Shown: positions 34,152 through 44,200, counted from the stretch's first letter. The stretch: 64,000 nucleotides of DNA from Pusillimonas noertemannii (GCF_003096595.1 NZ_QEKO01000002.1:435064-499063), one strand, 5' to 3'. Notes: generated by a model not told the origin, from the letters alone. A program made the numbers and translations.

Positions 34152-35840
34152 TCAGAAATTATCCAACACCGCGCCGGTGCTGGCACTGGAACAATTGAAC
34201 GCGAACTTGGCTTGTACGCCCCGGGTGTAGCGGGGCTGGGGCGGGGTCCAGTGTTCTCGGCGGCGGGCCAGTTCTTCGTCGGGCACGTTCAGCTGCAGCA
34301 GCTGCTGGTGTGCGTCGATGGTGATGGAATCGCCTTCTTCGACCAGGGCGATGCAGCCGCCCACCGCGGCCTCGGGGGCGACGTGGCCCACCACCATGCC
34401 CCAGGTTCCGCCCGAGAAGCGGCCGTCGGTGATGAGGCCGACGGAATCGCCCAGGCCGGCGCCGATGAGAGCGCTGGTGGGGGCCAGCATTTCTGGCATG
34501 CCGGGCCCGCCCTTGGGGCCGAGATAGCGCAGCACCATGATGTCGCCGGCCTTGATGCTGCCATGCAGAATGGCGGCCAGCGCGGACTGTTCGTCGTTGA
34601 AGACCCGCGCGGGGCCGGTCATGACGGGGGTTTTCAGGCCGGTGATCTTGGCAACGCAGCCTTCTGTGGAAAGGTTGCCCTTGAGGATGGCAAGGTGGCC
34701 CTGGGCGTACAGGGCCTTGTCGATTGTGCGGATGACGCTTTGGTCTTCAGAGGGTTTGTCCGGCAGGCCTTCCAGCTGCTGGGCCACAGTTTGGCCGGTA
34801 ATCGTCATGCAGTCGCCGTGCAGCAGGCCGGCGTCGAGCAGCAGCTTCATGACCATGGGCACGCCGCCGGCGCGATGGAAGTCTACCGCCAGGTAGTGGC
34901 CGCTGGGCTTCAGGTCGCACAGCACGGGCACTTTTTTACGCACGCGCTCGAAATCGTCGATGGTCCAGCGCACGCCCGCGGCGTGGGCGATGGCCAGGAA
35001 GTGAAGCACGGCATTGGTGGAGCCGCCGATGGCCATGATGACGCTGACGGCGTTTTCAATGGATTCGCGCGTGACGATGTCGCGCGCCTTGAGGTCGTTC
35101 TTGATGGCCTGCAGCAGCACCCGCGCCGATTCGGCGGCCGAAGCGGCCTTTTCGTCGTGCACATTGGCCATGGTCGACGAGTAAGGCAGGCTCATGCCCA
35201 TGGCCTCGAAGGCCGAGCTCATGGTGTTGGCGGTATACATGCCGCCACAGGAGCCTGGGCCGGGTATGGCGTGAAGCTCGATGCGCTTGAGCTCCTGGTT
35301 GCTGAGCCGGCCTGCTGCGTTTTCGCCCACGGCCTCGAACACGCTGACGATGTTCAGGTCTTTGCCGTCGAGCCTGCCCGGCAGGATGGTGCCGCCATAC
35401 ACATAGATGCCCGGCACGTTGGCGCGCAGCATGCCCATCATGCCGCCGGGCATGTTCTTGTCGCAGCCGCCGATGACCAGCACGCCGTCCATCCACTGCC
35501 CCTGCACGCAGGTTTCGACGCAGTCGGCGATGACTTCGCGCGAAACCAGGGAATACTTCATGCCCTCGGTGCCCATGGCCATGCCGTCGGAGATGGTGGG
35601 CGTGCCGAACACCTGGGCATTGCCGCCGCCGGCCGAAATGGCCGCAATGGCTGCGTCGGCCAGCTTCTGCAGCCCGCTGTTGCAGGGTGTGATGGTGCTG
35701 TGGCCGTTGGCCACGCCCACCATGGGCTTGGAGAAGTCTTCTTCGGTGTAGCCCAGGGCGTAATACATGGACCGGTTGGGCGCGCGTTCAGCCCCTTGCG
35801 TGATATGGGCCGAGCGCAGGCGGCGCTTTTCTTCTGGCAT
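34152..35840 (-). CDS. ilvD: dihydroxy-acid dehydratase, short ([2Fe-2S]-like) type
   Basis: The 562-residue cytosolic enzyme dehydrates 2,3-dihydroxy-isovalerate and -methylvalerate in valine, leucine and isoleucine synthesis. The cluster Cys residues are in [19 protein letters not shown] and [12 protein letters not shown]. The three-Cys pattern and length match the oxygen-stable [2Fe-2S] class. The start ([10 protein letters not shown]) follows GGAGACCGCC. A second, different DHAD lies 1 kb upstream on the same strand with an AEC permease between. This copy is the better candidate for the constitutive biosynthetic enzyme. Confidence 0.92.
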   Translation of the reverse strand: MPEEKRRLRSAHITQGAERAPNRSMYYALGYTEEDFSKPMVGVANGHSTITPCNSGLQKLADAAIAAISAGGGNAQVFGTPTISDGMAMGTEGMKYSLVSREVIADCVETCVQGQWMDGVLVIGGCDKNMPGGMMGMLRANVPGIYVYGGTILPGRLDGKDLNIVSVFEAVGENAAGRLSNQELKRIELHAIPGPGSCGGMYTANTMSSAFEAMGMSLPYSSTMANVHDEKAASAAESARVLLQAIKNDLKARDIVTRESIENAVSVIMAIGGSTNAVLHFLAIAHAAGVRWTIDDFERVRKKVPVLCDLKPSGHYLAVDFHRAGGVPMVMKLLLDAGLLHGDCMTITGQTVAQQLEGLPDKPSEDQSVIRTIDKALYAQGHLAILKGNLSTEGCVAKITGLKTPVMTGPARVFNDEQSALAAILHGSIKAGDIMVLRYLGPKGGPGMPEMLAPTSALIGAGLGDSVGLITDGRFSGGTWGMVVGHVAPEAAVGGCIALVEEGDSITIDAHQQLLQLNVPDEELARRREHWTPPQPRYTRGVQAKFAFNCSSASTGAVLDNF

Positions 35841-35979
35841 GGCGGTCTCCTGGTGCAAAAGGGCAGTTTGTCACCACAGCAAGCAGAGCGCAAGGGCGGC
35901 GATGCCGCGCATGCGCTCTGCTTGCTGCTTCAGTGGGCCAGGGCCGCAGCGGCATTGCCCATGGTGACGCCCAGGCGTG

Positions 35980-36864
35980 TTACCACCACACCAGGGTAGC
36001 CCACACGACCAGCGGTATGGTGGCGAGCGACATCACATTACCCAGCAACACCACGTTGGCGACGATGCGGGGGTCGGCGCGGTATTGTTCGCACAATAGG
36101 TAGTTGAGCACCGCGGGGGGCAGCAAAACCGACAGCACCACCAGACGCGACCATTCGGGCGTCAGGGGCAAAAGCCACAAGACGATGGGCAAGGTCAGCA
36201 GTCCGGCCAGCAGATAAAGCAGGTTGATGCGCAACGCCAGGCCCATGTTCTCGATACGATCTTGCGACAGCCTGACGCCCAGCGAGAACAGCATCAGCGG
36301 AATGGCGATCTGCCCCAGCATATCGACAAGGGTGGCGAAAAACGAGGGGAAGCTTTGGCGATACGGCGCCAGGCACACGCCCAGTACGGCCGCCCATACG
36401 TTCGGGTTGCGCAGCCACATCCAGCGGCTGCTGGCGCGCGACAGCAAGAACAGCCCCAGCGAAAAATGCAGCAGATTCGACAGTACGAACAGCACCACGA
36501 TGTCGCCCATCAGGTGCTTGCCATACGCCAGCATCATCAAGGGAATGCCGACATTGCCGGTGTTCCGGAACATGCCCGACACCAGGAAGGCCCTACGGGC
36601 CAGTTGCCGCTGGGGAACCAGAGCCAGCAGCAGGCCAGGCACGACGATGATCAGGATTCCTGCCGCAACCAGGGGCCAGCTGTGCGCCAGGTCGACGGGG
36701 TTGTCGAACAAGGCCGAGAACACCAGTGCCGGGCAAAACACCATCACGTTGGCGTGATTGATGAAGTCCATGTCCGGCCGGCGAGCCTGCCGCCTGCCGA
36801 ACAAAAAACCCAGGACGGCTATGGCCGCCACGGGTAAAACAATGTTCAGCAGTGTCAGGGGCAT
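35980..36864 (-). CDS. AEC-family (auxin efflux carrier) permease
   Basis: The 294-residue inner-membrane protein has about ten hydrophobic segments in two halves with a central cytoplasmic break. Landmarks are NHANVMVFCPALVFSALF in the N-terminal half, GMFRNTGNVGIPLMMLAYG in the third to fourth helices and AIPLMLFSLGVRLS in the second half. AEC carriers move dicarboxylates or amino-acid-like anions. It sits between two ilvD genes on the same strand. A branched-chain-acid-related substrate is possible but not shown. Confidence 0.88.
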   Translation of the reverse strand: MPLTLLNIVLPVAAIAVLGFLFGRRQARRPDMDFINHANVMVFCPALVFSALFDNPVDLAHSWPLVAAGILIIVVPGLLLALVPQRQLARRAFLVSGMFRNTGNVGIPLMMLAYGKHLMGDIVVLFVLSNLLHFSLGLFLLSRASSRWMWLRNPNVWAAVLGVCLAPYRQSFPSFFATLVDMLGQIAIPLMLFSLGVRLSQDRIENMGLALRINLLYLLAGLLTLPIVLWLLPLTPEWSRLVVLSVLLPPAVLNYLLCEQYRADPRIVANVVLLGNVMSLATIPLVVWATLVWW

Positions 36865-36897
36865 GCGCCGGCCATTGCGAACCTAGGCCTGTTGACG

Positions 36898-38763
36898 CTA
36901 GCGCCCGCGCAGCTGGCTGACGTCGCGCACCGCGCCGCGGTCGGCTGATGTCGCCAGAGCGGCATAGGCCTGCAGGGCCTGCGATACGTAGCGTTCGCGA
37001 TCGACCGGCTGCCAGGCCTTGTCGCCGCGCGCTTCCATCGCGGCGCGCCGGCCGGCGAGCTCTTGCTCGCTGATGGCCAGGTGGATGCGGCGATTGGGGA
37101 TGTCGATTTCGATGGTGTCGCCGTCGTTGACCAGGCCGATGTTGCCGCCTTCGGCCGCTTCGGGCGAAGCGTGGCCGATGACCAGGCCCGAAGAGCCGCC
37201 TGAAAAGCGGCCGTCGGTCAGCAGCGCGGAGCTTGCGCCCAGGCCCATGGACTTGAGATAAGAAGTGGGATAGAGCATTTCCTGCATGCCCGGGCCGCCC
37301 TTGGGGCCCTCGTAGCGGATGATGACCACGTGGCCTGCCTTGACCTCGCCGCCCAATATGCCCTCGACGGCGGATTCCTGGCTTTCGTAGACGCGCGCCG
37401 TGCCGGTGAAGGTCAGTATGCTTTCGTCCACGCCCGCCGTCTTGACGATGCAGCCCTTGGGCGCCAGGTTGCCGTACAGCACGGCCAGGCCGCCGTCCTG
37501 CGAATAGGCATGCTCGCGCGAACGCACGCAGCCGCCCTGGCGGTCGACATCGAGCGTGTCGTAGTAGCGGTCCTGGCTGAATGCCACCTGGGTGGGCACC
37601 CCGCCCGGCGCGGCGCGGTAGAAGTCCAGCACCTCGGCCGAGGCGTGGCCGCTGTTGACATCCCAGCGGTCGATGGCCTGGCGCAGGGTGCCGCTGTGAA
37701 CGTTGCCCACGTCGAGGTTGAGCAGGCCGGCGCGGGCCAGCTCGCCCAGAATGCCGAAGATGCCGCCGGCGCGATGGACGTCTTCCATGTGGTATTTGTC
37801 GGTGGCGGGCGCCACCTTGCTCAGGCAGGGGACACGGCGCGAAATACGGTCGATATCGGACATGGTGAAGTCGACGCCGGCCTCTTGGGCGGCGGCCAGC
37901 AAGTGCAGCACGGTGTTGGTGGAGCCGCCCATGGCAACGTCGAGGGCCATGGCGTTTTCAAAGGCCTGCACGGTGGCGATGCTGCGCGGCAATACCGAGG
38001 CGTCGTCCTGTTCGTAATAGCGCTTGCACAGCTCGACGGCCAGCTTGCCGGCGTTCTCGAACAGCGACTTGCGGCGCGCATGGGTGGCCAGCAGCGAGCC
38101 GTTGCCCGGCAGGGCCAGCCCAAGGGCCTCGGTAAGGCAGTTCATGGAGTTGGCGGTGAACATGCCCGAGCATGATCCGCAGGTGGGACAGGCGCTGCGC
38201 TCGATGGTCTCGACCTCGGCGTCGCTGACCTGGACGTCGGCCGCCTTGACCATGGCGTCGACCAGGTCGAGTTTCATCAGCACCTTCTTGGTGCCGGTGT
38301 CGATGACCTTGCCGGCCTCCATGGGGCCGCCCGACACGAAGACCACGGGAATATTCAGGCGCATGGCGGCCATCAGCATTCCCGGAGTGATCTTGTCGCA
38401 ATTGGAGATGCACACCATGGCGTCGGCGCAGTGCGCATTGACCATGTACTCGACGGAGTCGGCGATGAGTTCGCGCGAGGGCAGCGAATACAGCATGCCG
38501 CCATGCCCCATGGCGATGCCGTCGTCGACCGCGATGGTGTTGAATTCTTTGGCAACCCCGCCCGCGGCTTCGATCTGGCGCGCCACGAGCTGGCCGAGAT
38601 CCTTCAGGTGGACGTGGCCGGGCACGAACTGGGTGAAGGAATTGACCACGGCGATGATGGGTTTGTTGAAGTCGTCGTCTTTCATGCCGGTGGCGCGCCA
38701 AAGCGCGCGCGCGCCGGCCATGTTGCGGCCATGGGTCGAAGTGCGGGAACGGTATTGCGGCAT
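36898..38763 (-). CDS. ilvD: dihydroxy-acid dehydratase, E. coli ([4Fe-4S]) type
   Basis: The 621-residue protein is close in length and motif order to E. coli IlvD. It starts [19 protein letters not shown], has FVPGHVHL where the other copy has a cluster Cys, Cys in [11 protein letters not shown] and [17 protein letters not shown] in the cluster region. This oxygen-labile class makes the 2-oxo acids of valine and isoleucine. The chosen ATG follows GAGGCTCCAG; an ATG 11 codons upstream is less likely. A perfect 18-bp hairpin lies 47 bp upstream of the start, suggesting transcript-level control. Confidence 0.92.
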   Translation of the reverse strand: MPQYRSRTSTHGRNMAGARALWRATGMKDDDFNKPIIAVVNSFTQFVPGHVHLKDLGQLVARQIEAAGGVAKEFNTIAVDDGIAMGHGGMLYSLPSRELIADSVEYMVNAHCADAMVCISNCDKITPGMLMAAMRLNIPVVFVSGGPMEAGKVIDTGTKKVLMKLDLVDAMVKAADVQVSDAEVETIERSACPTCGSCSGMFTANSMNCLTEALGLALPGNGSLLATHARRKSLFENAGKLAVELCKRYYEQDDASVLPRSIATVQAFENAMALDVAMGGSTNTVLHLLAAAQEAGVDFTMSDIDRISRRVPCLSKVAPATDKYHMEDVHRAGGIFGILGELARAGLLNLDVGNVHSGTLRQAIDRWDVNSGHASAEVLDFYRAAPGGVPTQVAFSQDRYYDTLDVDRQGGCVRSREHAYSQDGGLAVLYGNLAPKGCIVKTAGVDESILTFTGTARVYESQESAVEGILGGEVKAGHVVIIRYEGPKGGPGMQEMLYPTSYLKSMGLGASSALLTDGRFSGGSSGLVIGHASPEAAEGGNIGLVNDGDTIEIDIPNRRIHLAISEQELAGRRAAMEARGDKAWQPVDRERYVSQALQAYAALATSADRGAVRDVSQLRGR

Positions 38764-38809
38764 CTGGAGCCTCTGCAGCGGATTGCGGGTTGCCATTGCG
38801 GGTACGGAC

Positions 38810-38850
38810 GCTGGGCCGGCCCTCGGCTATTTGCCGAGGGCCGGCCCAGC
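38810..38850 (-). terminator. perfect 18-bp stem hairpin (terminator or leader structure)
   Basis: The arm GCTGGGCCGGCCCTCGGC and its exact complement are separated by 5 nt (TATTT). No T-tract follows on either strand. It lies between the symporter operon and the second ilvD, both on the minus strand. It could end the symporter transcript by pausing or act in the ilvD leader. Confidence 0.65.
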
Positions 38851-38909
38851 GCTCATATCCGTAACAAAGTGGAATAGTTCAAGTTTACCAAGTTATGGAC
38901 GGCGCCCGA

Positions 38910-39041
38910 TCAGATCATTTCCTCGCCCTTGCGGCGCGCTTCGCGCATGTCGCGGATGAGGGCGACGATCAGCATGGCCAGGACGGCCGCCGAGATGACG
39001 GGCCAGATCAATATATAGGCGCTAAGTCCCAATGCACTCAT
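38910..39041 (-). CDS. small transporter subunit (43-residue membrane protein)
   Basis: This single-helix protein (LIWPVISAAVLAMLIVALI), with a charged C-terminal tail RDMREARRKGEEM, overlaps the stop of the sodium:solute symporter by 4 bp (ATGA). It has AAGGAGAACAAAC before the ATG. Proteins of this size and shape are regularly found behind SSS-family symporters and are annotated as putative transporter small subunits. It is probably an inner-membrane partner stabilising or regulating the carrier. Confidence 0.75.
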   Translation of the reverse strand: MSALGLSAYILIWPVISAAVLAMLIVALIRDMREARRKGEEMI

Positions 39042-40678
39042 GTTTGTTCTCCTTGAAAAGCCACCACCCGCTCATTGAGCAGGTCGAAGTCGAAGCGCTC
39101 GCTGGAGCGCAGGCTGACCGCCACGCACACGATGGCGCTGACGCCATAGGCCGTAAGCGAGCTGATCAGCACCACGTAGTCGCGCAGGAAGCCGACGCTG
39201 AAGGGGGCCAGCACCGCCATGGTGAGCGCGCCCAGCACCATGCCCGTCGTCTTGCCGAAAAATCCGAAGGCCATCAGGCCCACCACGATGCCGCCGCCGA
39301 CCGAGGCCAGCAGTTCGAACAGCACGGCCAGGGGGCCTTGCAGCGAAACCAGCTCGAACCTGAGCAAGGCGAACGCCGCCACGGCGCTGATGACCGCACT
39401 GGTAAAGGCCTTGTTGCTGATGCGGTCCCAGTAGAAACTCATGATCACCGGAAATACGATGGCGCCCCACAGCGCGCCCACGAAGACGAGCATCACCAGG
39501 ATGTCCATGCGCAGGCTGGCGAAGATCACGCCCACCGTGGTTGCTATCACCATGGTCATGCGGCCCCAGAACAGCATGCGGGCCGGGTCGGGCCTGCCCC
39601 TGGCAAGGTTCTTGCCGTAGATGTCGGTCATCACGATGGCCGACAGGGCCGACAGGTCGGAGTCGGCCGTCGATGAAAGAGACCCCACCACCAGGATGAA
39701 GAACAGGCCGATGGCAAAAGGCGGCAGATAGGCCGAGGCCATTTGCGGGATGATGTTGTTGAGGTTGCCGCCGGCCGGTTCCAGGCCGATGAACAAGGCC
39801 AGCAGGCCCAGCATGCCCAGGCCGATGACGATGGCGCCATAGCCTATGGTGGCCGAGATGAAGGTGGGCTTGATCAGGTCTTCGCGCACGGCGAACAGGC
39901 GCTGGGCAATGGTCTGGTTGCCGATGGCGTAGGCAAGCACGGCGACCAGATAGGGGGCGCCCTGCCGCAGGAAAGCCTCGGAAGAGAAGAAATCGGCCTG
40001 CTGGACGGTCAGCGTCGACATATTGGCGGCCAGCATTTCGGTGCCGCCGACGTTGAAGAAGATGATGGGAATGATCACCACGGCGGAAATAATCATGGCC
40101 GCAAGCTGCGCGAAGTCGGTCATGACCGATGCGCGAAAACCCGACCAGATGGTGTACGAAAGCACCCCCACCGCCGCGATGACCACGCCCTGCACGAAGC
40201 TCAGGGGGCTCAGTATGGAAACCAGCGCGCCCGCGGCGGTGAAGTTGACCATGAGGCTGATGCAGCTACCCACCAGGTTGGACACGGCCATGATCAGCTG
40301 GCTGGACTTGCCATGCCTTGCGTGCATGACTTCGGCCAGGGTGTGCGCCTTGGGCGCCAGCTGGCGGAAGCGGCGCCCGAAGGGGTAGATGAACAATATC
40401 ATCAGCGCGCCCCAAAGGCCGTAGTGGATGGGGCCCGAGATGCCATAGCGAAAGCCGGCGCTCGCGCTGGCGTAGAAAGAAGCCGCCCATATCCAGGTCG
40501 CGATCATGCTGGCGGCCGACAGGCCGAAGCCGATGGCGTTGTTGGACACCATGTAGCCGTCGACGTTCTCGTTCTTCTGCCTGATCGTCAGCGACATCAA
40601 AAAAGTAGTCACGTAAAAGCCGACCAGCAGCAATACGGCGGTCAGCCCCGATAACTGAAACAACTCGCTGTCCTGCAT
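39038..40678 (-). CDS. sodium:solute symporter (SSS family)
   Basis: The 546-residue inner-membrane protein has about thirteen hydrophobic segments. Family features are DGYMVSNNAIGFGLSAASMIATW near the first unwound helix, the GSLSSTADSDLSALSAIVMTDIY segment in the region of the sodium-coordinating eighth helix, and the WSGFRASVMTDFAQ stretch. The SSS family takes up sugars, carboxylates, urea or amino acids with sodium; the substrate is not clear. It is translationally coupled to the 43-residue protein downstream. No enzyme gene is attached to hint at its cargo. Confidence 0.88.
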   Translation of the reverse strand: MQDSELFQLSGLTAVLLLVGFYVTTFLMSLTIRQKNENVDGYMVSNNAIGFGLSAASMIATWIWAASFYASASAGFRYGISGPIHYGLWGALMILFIYPFGRRFRQLAPKAHTLAEVMHARHGKSSQLIMAVSNLVGSCISLMVNFTAAGALVSILSPLSFVQGVVIAAVGVLSYTIWSGFRASVMTDFAQLAAMIISAVVIIPIIFFNVGGTEMLAANMSTLTVQQADFFSSEAFLRQGAPYLVAVLAYAIGNQTIAQRLFAVREDLIKPTFISATIGYGAIVIGLGMLGLLALFIGLEPAGGNLNNIIPQMASAYLPPFAIGLFFILVVGSLSSTADSDLSALSAIVMTDIYGKNLARGRPDPARMLFWGRMTMVIATTVGVIFASLRMDILVMLVFVGALWGAIVFPVIMSFYWDRISNKAFTSAVISAVAAFALLRFELVSLQGPLAVLFELLASVGGGIVVGLMAFGFFGKTTGMVLGALTMAVLAPFSVGFLRDYVVLISSLTAYGVSAIVCVAVSLRSSERFDFDLLNERVVAFQGEQT

Positions 40679-41268
40679 GAAACACGATCCCTTATGATTG
40701 ATTTTCTATGGACGACACAACGCACGGGCCGGCAAGCCGGCGCCGCGGCATCTGAAAGGCTCGTTGTCGACGGCCATACCAAAGGTTACGCAACACGCAA
40801 TGCGTGGCGGCGGCGCAAACCCTGCGATTGGGGTACTTGTGGCGTACCTTGCTGTACGTGGTTCGTACTTTTATGCGGCTCGAAGAACCGTTGAATCGGC
40901 CGATGGCCGTGCCACCGCGTGGTGGCAATTGACAAGACCCAAGCGAAATTCGCGAGTATTAGGGCCTGATTAAATGCTGTTGGGCGACAAAGCCGCAAAA
41001 CAGTCAAGCAACTAGTATAAGCCACGCTGACGCGCATTGTCTAGCCGACACGTGTGTACGCTTGATATTTTTCCAGCGTATGCACGCGAATCAGGCGAAA
41101 GATGCAAGCTCAACTATACTAAGGGGCCAGCCACTCTTCGCCTCTGCATGAGACGACCCTCCGCCTTCTCCATCTGTTCCCCATCCCCTTCTGCGGCCAT
41201 TGGCGCACTGCCCGGCGATCCGTCCGAGGCCGAGCCGCGACCCTCTTTTACAACCAACCCAAATCCCC
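40679..41268. other. 590-bp intergenic region upstream of symporter and TerC genes
   Basis: I see no convincing gene. Small structures are GCCGGCAAGCCGGC (40728-40741) and GCCACC/GGTGGC (40911-40926). AATTGACAAG (40926-40935) could be a -35 element toward TerC, and TATACT near 41115 a weak -10 element. There is no recognisable manganese (yybP-ykoY) riboswitch despite the TerC gene. Open frames of 60-90 codons on both strands lack ribosome binding sites. Confidence 0.4.
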
Positions 41269-42828
41269 ATGGACCTGCTATTTGATCCCAACGTCTGGAT
41301 TGGGCTGCTGACGCTCGTCGTGCTGGAAATCGTCCTCGGCATCGACAACCTGATCTTCATCGCCATCCTGGCCGAAAAGCTGCCGCCCCAGCAGCGCGAC
41401 AGGGCCCGTGTCATCGGCCTCTCGCTGGCGCTGCTGATGCGTCTTGGCCTGCTTTCAATCGTGTCCTGGCTTGTGACGCTGACGGCTCCCCTGTTCAGCA
41501 TCGCCGGCATGGCTTTCTCGGGCCGCGACCTGATACTGCTGCTTGGAGGCCTCTTTCTGCTTTTCAAGGCCACGTCCGAACTGCATGAGCGGCTCGAGGG
41601 CAAGACGCATGCGCACAGCCAGTCCAAGGCCTATGCCGGCTTCGGCGTGGTGGTCGCGCAGATCGTGGTGCTGGACGCCGTGTTTTCGCTGGACGCCGTC
41701 ATCACCGCCGTGGGCATGGTGGATGAACTGCCGGTGATGATGGCCGCCGTCGTCATATCCATAGGCATCATGCTGTGGGCCTCCAAGCCCCTGACACGCT
41801 TTGTAAGCGCCCACCCCACCGTGGTGGTGCTGTGCCTGAGCTTCCTGCTGATGATCGGCCTGAGCCTCACGGCCGAAGGCCTTGGATTCCATATTCCCAA
41901 GGGCTATCTGTACGCCGCCATCGGCTTTTCCATCGTCATCGAATTCTTCAACCAGCTGGCCCGCCGCAGCATTTTGCGCAATGAAGCCCGGCTTCCGCTG
42001 CGCGACCGCACCGCGGAGGCCGTCCTGCGCATACTGGGGGCGAAACGGCAGGCCGACGAAGTTGCCGGCGACATGGCGCCCGCCGACGAAAGCTCGGAAC
42101 CGCCCGCCTTCGGCGCCGAAGAGCGCAATATGGTCAGCGGCGTGCTGACCTTGGGCGAACGCACGGTGCGCACCATCATGACGCCCCGTTCCGACATCTC
42201 GTGGGTCGATGTAGACGACGACCCCGCCAAGACCATCAAGATGCTGCGCGACACGCCGCACAGCTTCTTTCCTGCAGGCCGGGGAGACCTGGACACCCTG
42301 CTTGGCGTGGTCCGCGCAAAAGACCTGCTGGCCGGGGTCCTGGACACGGGGCGGCTGGACGTGGCGGCTTCGCTGCGCCAGCCCATCGTCATCAACGAAC
42401 TGACGGGCGTGATCAAGGCCATGGAGACCCTGCGCAACTCGCATGGCCAACTGGCCCTGGTGGCCGACGAATACGGCACCATACAAGGCCTGGTCACGCC
42501 CATCGACATCCTCGAGGCCATCGCCGGCGAGTTTCCGGACGAGGACGAGCAACCTTCCATACAGGCCCTGGACGAAGGGTATTGGCGTGTGTCGGGCGCC
42601 ACCGACCTGCATCACCTGGAACAGGAGCTGGGCACAGGCTCGCTGTTCGATGACGACATCGACGTTTCATCGATCGCGGGCCTGGTCCTGGCCCGCCTGG
42701 ACAGCCTGCCCGAGCCCGGCTCGCGGGTGGAAATCGACGGATTCGAGTTCGAGGTCGCCGAGCTGCAGGGGCGGCGCATTACCCAACTGAGGGTGCGCAA
42801 GCTGCCGGACGACGACATGGCCGCCTAG
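41269..42828 (+). CDS. TerC-family membrane protein with CBS and CorC/HlyC domains
   Basis: The 519-residue protein has an N-terminal TerC-type membrane domain (about residues 1-230) with conserved acidic residues in [15 protein letters not shown] and [20 protein letters not shown] pair follows at about 300-430 ([32 protein letters not shown]), and a C-terminal transporter-associated (CorC/HlyC) domain ends the chain. This architecture equals E. coli YoaE/YegH. Members are implicated in metal-ion or membrane-protein homeostasis, without proven transport. I chose the ATG of [10 protein letters not shown]. Monocistronic. Confidence 0.9.
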   Translation: MDLLFDPNVWIGLLTLVVLEIVLGIDNLIFIAILAEKLPPQQRDRARVIGLSLALLMRLGLLSIVSWLVTLTAPLFSIAGMAFSGRDLILLLGGLFLLFKATSELHERLEGKTHAHSQSKAYAGFGVVVAQIVVLDAVFSLDAVITAVGMVDELPVMMAAVVISIGIMLWASKPLTRFVSAHPTVVVLCLSFLLMIGLSLTAEGLGFHIPKGYLYAAIGFSIVIEFFNQLARRSILRNEARLPLRDRTAEAVLRILGAKRQADEVAGDMAPADESSEPPAFGAEERNMVSGVLTLGERTVRTIMTPRSDISWVDVDDDPAKTIKMLRDTPHSFFPAGRGDLDTLLGVVRAKDLLAGVLDTGRLDVAASLRQPIVINELTGVIKAMETLRNSHGQLALVADEYGTIQGLVTPIDILEAIAGEFPDEDEQPSIQALDEGYWRVSGATDLHHLEQELGTGSLFDDDIDVSSIAGLVLARLDSLPEPGSRVEIDGFEFEVAELQGRRITQLRVRKLPDDDMAA

Positions 42829-42865
42829 GGGTCGAACGTGTAAAAGCAAGGGATATCACTGATGC

Positions 42866-42885
42866 GCACATGTACATACATGTGC
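42866..42885. promoter_or_regulatory. perfect palindrome upstream of small gene
   Basis: GCACATGTA, CA, TACATGTGC is a 20-bp inverted repeat with 9-bp perfect arms. A related ACATGCATGT follows at 42909-42918. Both lie upstream of the 56-codon gene and could be operators or an RNA hairpin. Confidence 0.45.
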
Positions 42886-42991
42886 CATCCTCTGGTAGCA
42901 CTGGTGAAACATGCATGTGCAAAGATGATGGCTCCGCAACGCCAGGGTCTTTCACCACCGAAAGGTCCTGGGTGGTCTAACAGGAAACTCA

Positions 42992-43162
42992 ATGTCTGCT
43001 ACACAGAAGACTCTCGCCCCGTATCGCACCTGGAAAGTCAAGCCGTATTCCCTCCCCCTTGAAACCCGCCTCGCCCAAGAGCGCGCCCAGCAGGCCCAGC
43101 CGCCAATGATCTCGCTGCACTCCAGCAAGCAAAGCAAGAAAGAAGAAAAAGCCGCGGCCTGA
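42992..43162 (+). CDS. small cytosolic protein, unknown function
   Basis: The 56-residue protein starts at an ATG behind ACAGGAAACTCA, a good ribosome binding site. It has the same C-ending codon preference as the neighbouring genes, which argues for real coding. The sequence starts MSATQKTLAPYRTWKV and ends in a Lys/Glu/Ala-rich tail (SKQSKKEEKAAA); no membrane segment or known domain. A weak hairpin ACCACC/GGTGGT (42954-42976) lies just before the ribosome binding site and an 8-bp hairpin (43208-43231) after the stop. I do not recognise it. Confidence 0.55.
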   Translation: MSATQKTLAPYRTWKVKPYSLPLETRLAQERAQQAQPPMISLHSSKQSKKEEKAAA

Positions 43163-43207
43163 TCGCCGCACAAAGCAGACAAGCGGCCCTCAACGCAAGA
43201 AACGCCA

Positions 43208-43231
43208 GCCTCGGCAGCTGAAAGCCGAGGC
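43208..43231. terminator. hairpin between small gene and hutC
   Basis: GCCTCGGC and GCCGAGGC pair perfectly around 8 nt. No T-run follows directly. It lies between convergent genes and may terminate both transcripts. Confidence 0.4.
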
Positions 43232-43287
43232 ATCAAGTACTGCTTTTCGCCTTAGGTAATGCCTGCTTCTTCGCCTTGAGCAATGCC

Positions 43288-43998
43288 CTATAGCTCGCCC
43301 GCCAACTGGTAGCGGCTGCCCGGGTACCACATGGTGGCTACCGACGCCACCTGCTCCAGCGACAGCGTCTTGCGCTTGAGCACCAGACAGGGCTCGCCCT
43401 CGGGAATGTGCAGCATAAGCGCAATATCGTGGGGGGCGCTCATGGCTTCCACGCTGTAGCGCACCCCCTGCAGCGGCGCGGCCGCCATCAGGTATTCATT
43501 GGGCGTCGTCACGCCAAAGTCCTGCTCGAGGTATTCGGGCGCCAGCACTGAATTCACCCACCTGTCCTCGGTCTGTATCGGCACGCCGTTATCGAAGTGC
43601 ACGATGATCGAGTGAAACAGCACATGCCCGGCGGGGACGCCGAACTGCTGCGTCAGGGGCTCTTGCGCCTTGCGCTGCTCGAGCAGATGCACTTCGCTGC
43701 TATGCATGTGGCCGCGGCCCCGCACCTCGTCGGCAATGCTTTTGATGGCGATGAGGGTCGCCTGGTATTTTTGCTGGGCCACATAGGTGCCCGAGCCCTG
43801 TATGCGCGTCAGCACCTGCTCGGCGGTCAGCTCTTTCACGGCCCGATTGACCGTCATGCGCGAAACACCGAACTTCTGGGCCAGCGCCTGCTCGCCCGGC
43901 ACCACGTCGCCTTCTTTCCAGCGCCCTTTCGCAATGCCCGCCAGCAGATAGTTCTTGATGCGCAGGTAGCGGGGTATCGCCACGTCGTCCTTGGCCAC
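43288..43998 (-). CDS. hutC: histidine utilisation repressor HutC (GntR/UTRA)
   Basis: The 236-residue protein has an N-terminal GntR winged helix-turn-helix (residues about 8-75; PGEQALAQKFGVSRMTVNRAVKEL) and a C-terminal UTRA effector domain (YLMAAAPLQGVRYSVEAMSA, LVLKRKTLS). HutC represses hut genes and is released by urocanate. It is divergent from the transporter and hut operon. A perfect AAGTTGT/ACAACTT palindrome in the shared promoter matches the style of known HutC operators. The start at 43998 follows GGAGACAGC. Confidence 0.92.
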   Translation of the reverse strand: MAKDDVAIPRYLRIKNYLLAGIAKGRWKEGDVVPGEQALAQKFGVSRMTVNRAVKELTAEQVLTRIQGSGTYVAQQKYQATLIAIKSIADEVRGRGHMHSSEVHLLEQRKAQEPLTQQFGVPAGHVLFHSIIVHFDNGVPIQTEDRWVNSVLAPEYLEQDFGVTTPNEYLMAAAPLQGVRYSVEAMSAPHDIALMLHIPEGEPCLVLKRKTLSLEQVASVATMWYPGSRYQLAGEL

Positions 43999-44044
43999 GC
44001 TGTCTCCTGGTAAATACTATTGATGCGTGAGATTTTATTTGATA

Positions 44045-44062
44045 AAGTTGTATAGACAACTT
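44045..44062. promoter_or_regulatory. HutC operator
   Basis: AAGTTGTATAGACAACTT has 7-bp perfect arms around ATAG, 47 bp from the hutC start. It resembles the TTGTATNTACAA type of HutC site reported in pseudomonads. One site in the divergent promoter can control both directions. Confidence 0.7.
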
Positions 44063-44200
44063 AGCATGAGAAGCGTCCTCAAGGCTACTCAGCCAAGTAA
44101 CAAAATTGGCCATTTGCAACGGCCGCAACCAAATCGCGGGCTTGTTCACATCCACACCGATGCAAAAAAGCGCGCGTGGTCAACCCCTCTGGAGACAATA

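Noticed and set aside
34212-35999. Plus-strand open frame of 595 codons
   Set aside because: Antisense to the short ilvD gene; low-complexity shadow sequence.
40694-40973. Small plus and minus frames in the symporter/TerC gap
   Set aside because: No ribosome binding site, no domain and overlapping frames on both strands with equal quality.
40979-41268. Manganese riboswitch (yybP-ykoY) before the TerC gene
   Set aside because: The conserved core of that riboswitch is not visible in this stretch.
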